Source of the DNA: Deltaproteobacteria bacterium
Lineage (GTDB): Bacteria; Desulfobacterota; DSM-4660; Desulfatiglandales; Desulfatiglandaceae
Length of the DNA: 5,984 nucleotides
NCBI GenBank assembly: GCA_013349725.1
Contig: DUZB01000134.1
Location: 1 to 5,984 of the forward strand
Reading direction: 5' to 3'
Shown here: piece after piece, positions 5,140 through 5,984 of the stretch
Layout of the letters: the number at the start of each line of letters is the position of its first letter
Position numbering within the stretch: position 1 is the first letter of the stretch
Program-made: the position numbers and the translations under genes
The notes under the pieces: model-generated
Database searches by the model: none
The model's input: the letters and a program-made list of their open reading frames with translations, nothing else
Told to the model about the DNA's origin: nothing

Positions 5140-5979
5140 TCAAAAAAGGATGGAGGTCATAAAATAATCCCAGACAAGAATCAGGACCGACGACAGGACC
5201 ACCGCCTCGGTAGTAGCTCCGCTCACACCCTCTGACCCGAATCCTTCAAAAACGCCCGCATAGTAACCCTTGAAACAGCAGACCCATGCGATAATGACGC
5301 CGAAGCTGAAAGACTTGTAAATCCCTTCCATGACATCATCGATCTTCACATAGTTTGCCATTTCGCCAAAGTAGGTGCCTGATCCCACTCCAAGGAGTTT
5401 ACCGCCGATAAGATAACCCCCGAAAATCCCCATGACGTCAAAGATGGCGGTCAAGAGCGGCAGAGAAATCATGGCTGCCAGGAGATTGGGAACAACAAGG
5501 TACCGATAGGGGTTCAGCCCCATCAGTTCCATGGCGTCAATCTGCTCACTCATTCGCATGATGCCTATTTCGGCAGCAATAGCCGAACCCGCCCGGCCCG
5601 TCACCATGAGTGCAGAAATTACCGGGCCCAGTTCCTTGATCAAGGCCAGACCGACCATAGGCCCTAAAAAGGCATCCGAACCGAATCGATTCAGCGTGTA
5701 GTATCCCTGAAATCCAAGGACCATCCCGGAAAACGCGCCTGTAAGAATAATGACGAACACGGAGCGAAGCCCCACAAAGCGGATCTGCTTGAGTAGCCGC
5801 AAAAACTTCAGCGGAGGGGTTATCATATAAAATAGCGCCTTGAAAAAAAACAGGCCCATGATCCCCATTCTTCGAAGGTACTCCAGGGTAAACGCCCCTA
5901 ATTTTCTAATTCCTGTCATGGCGGCAAGTTTGTCAGAACCGATCCCGAATGTCAAAATCTTTCTGGGGTTGATAATCAT
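5140..5979 (-). CDS. mlaE: MlaE family ABC transporter permease
   Basis: MlaE is the inner-membrane permease dimer of the phospholipid transporter. The 279-residue sequence carries the family hallmark ELGPVISALMVTGRAGSAIA at about 116-135, followed by EQIDAMELMGLNPYRYLVVP (145-164). Hydrophobic segments lie near 70-92, 104-126, 162-182, 183-198, 224-241 and 257-277. An interfacial helix precedes them (LGAFTLEYLRRMGI). The length is slightly above the usual 255-265. The extra is at the N-terminus, where Met21 (5917-5919), beginning MTGIRKLG, would give a more typical start but has no clear ribosome-binding site. The ATG at 5977-5979 is only five bases from the window edge and no upstream stop is visible, so the start is unsettled. 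It is the first mla gene in view; the operon promoter must lie beyond the window. Confidence 0.94.
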   Translation of the reverse strand: MIINPRKILTFGIGSDKLAAMTGIRKLGAFTLEYLRRMGIMGLFFFKALFYMITPPLKFLRLLKQIRFVGLRSVFVIILTGAFSGMVLGFQGYYTLNRFGSDAFLGPMVGLALIKELGPVISALMVTGRAGSAIAAEIGIMRMSEQIDAMELMGLNPYRYLVVPNLLAAMISLPLLTAIFDVMGIFGGYLIGGKLLGVGSGTYFGEMANYVKIDDVMEGIYKSFSFGVIIAWVCCFKGYYAGVFEGFGSEGVSGATTEAVVLSSVLILVWDYFMTSILF

Positions 5980-5984
5980 TTTGG

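Overview
The right two thirds of this window is a phospholipid-transport (Mla) operon of a Gram-negative, diderm bacterium. It is read right to left on the minus strand in the order mlaE, mlaF, mlaD, mlaC, mlaA. The inner-membrane permease, ATPase and MCE protein, the periplasmic carrier and the outer-membrane MlaA are all present in one run. No STAS protein (MlaB) lies between or after them. A single run ending in mlaC-mlaA and the protein flavour suggest a deltaproteobacterium (Desulfobacterota). That assignment is inference from gene style, not from a marker gene.

Layout: mlaE (5140-5979) touches the right edge. mlaF follows after 22 bases, and mlaD overlaps the end of mlaF by 14 bases. 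A 197-base gap (3721-3922) separates mlaD from mlaC and holds a striking 25-bp inverted repeat built of hexamers. mlaC and mlaA overlap as ATGA, which suggests coupled translation. Directly after mlaA lies a membrane-protein gene of unknown function (1376-2109). It reads well only if one base is restored near 2041 and an in-frame TAG at 1988-1990 is read through, so it looks recently broken (or misassembled).

The left 1.2 kb is a patchwork of mobile-element remains with AT-richer intergenic DNA. From left to right: the first ~40 codons of a DDE-type transposase (plus strand), an internal piece of a tyrosine recombinase (plus strand), and the first ~24 codons of a zinc-ribbon protein (minus strand). 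The zinc-ribbon piece is cut off at a sharp junction with the recombinase piece. To its right is an intact winged-helix-like gene (454-1152, minus) with a near-consensus sigma-70 promoter. The last two look like a two-gene mobile unit whose second gene was destroyed by the rearrangement.

How the genes work together: MlaE, MlaF and MlaD form the ATP-driven inner-membrane complex, MlaC shuttles lipid through the periplasm, and MlaA sits at the outer membrane. In E. coli this system keeps phospholipids out of the outer leaflet. MlaA here is unusual in having a long, acidic, proline-rich linker and no clear lipobox. I saw no RNA genes, CRISPR arrays or rho-independent terminators.
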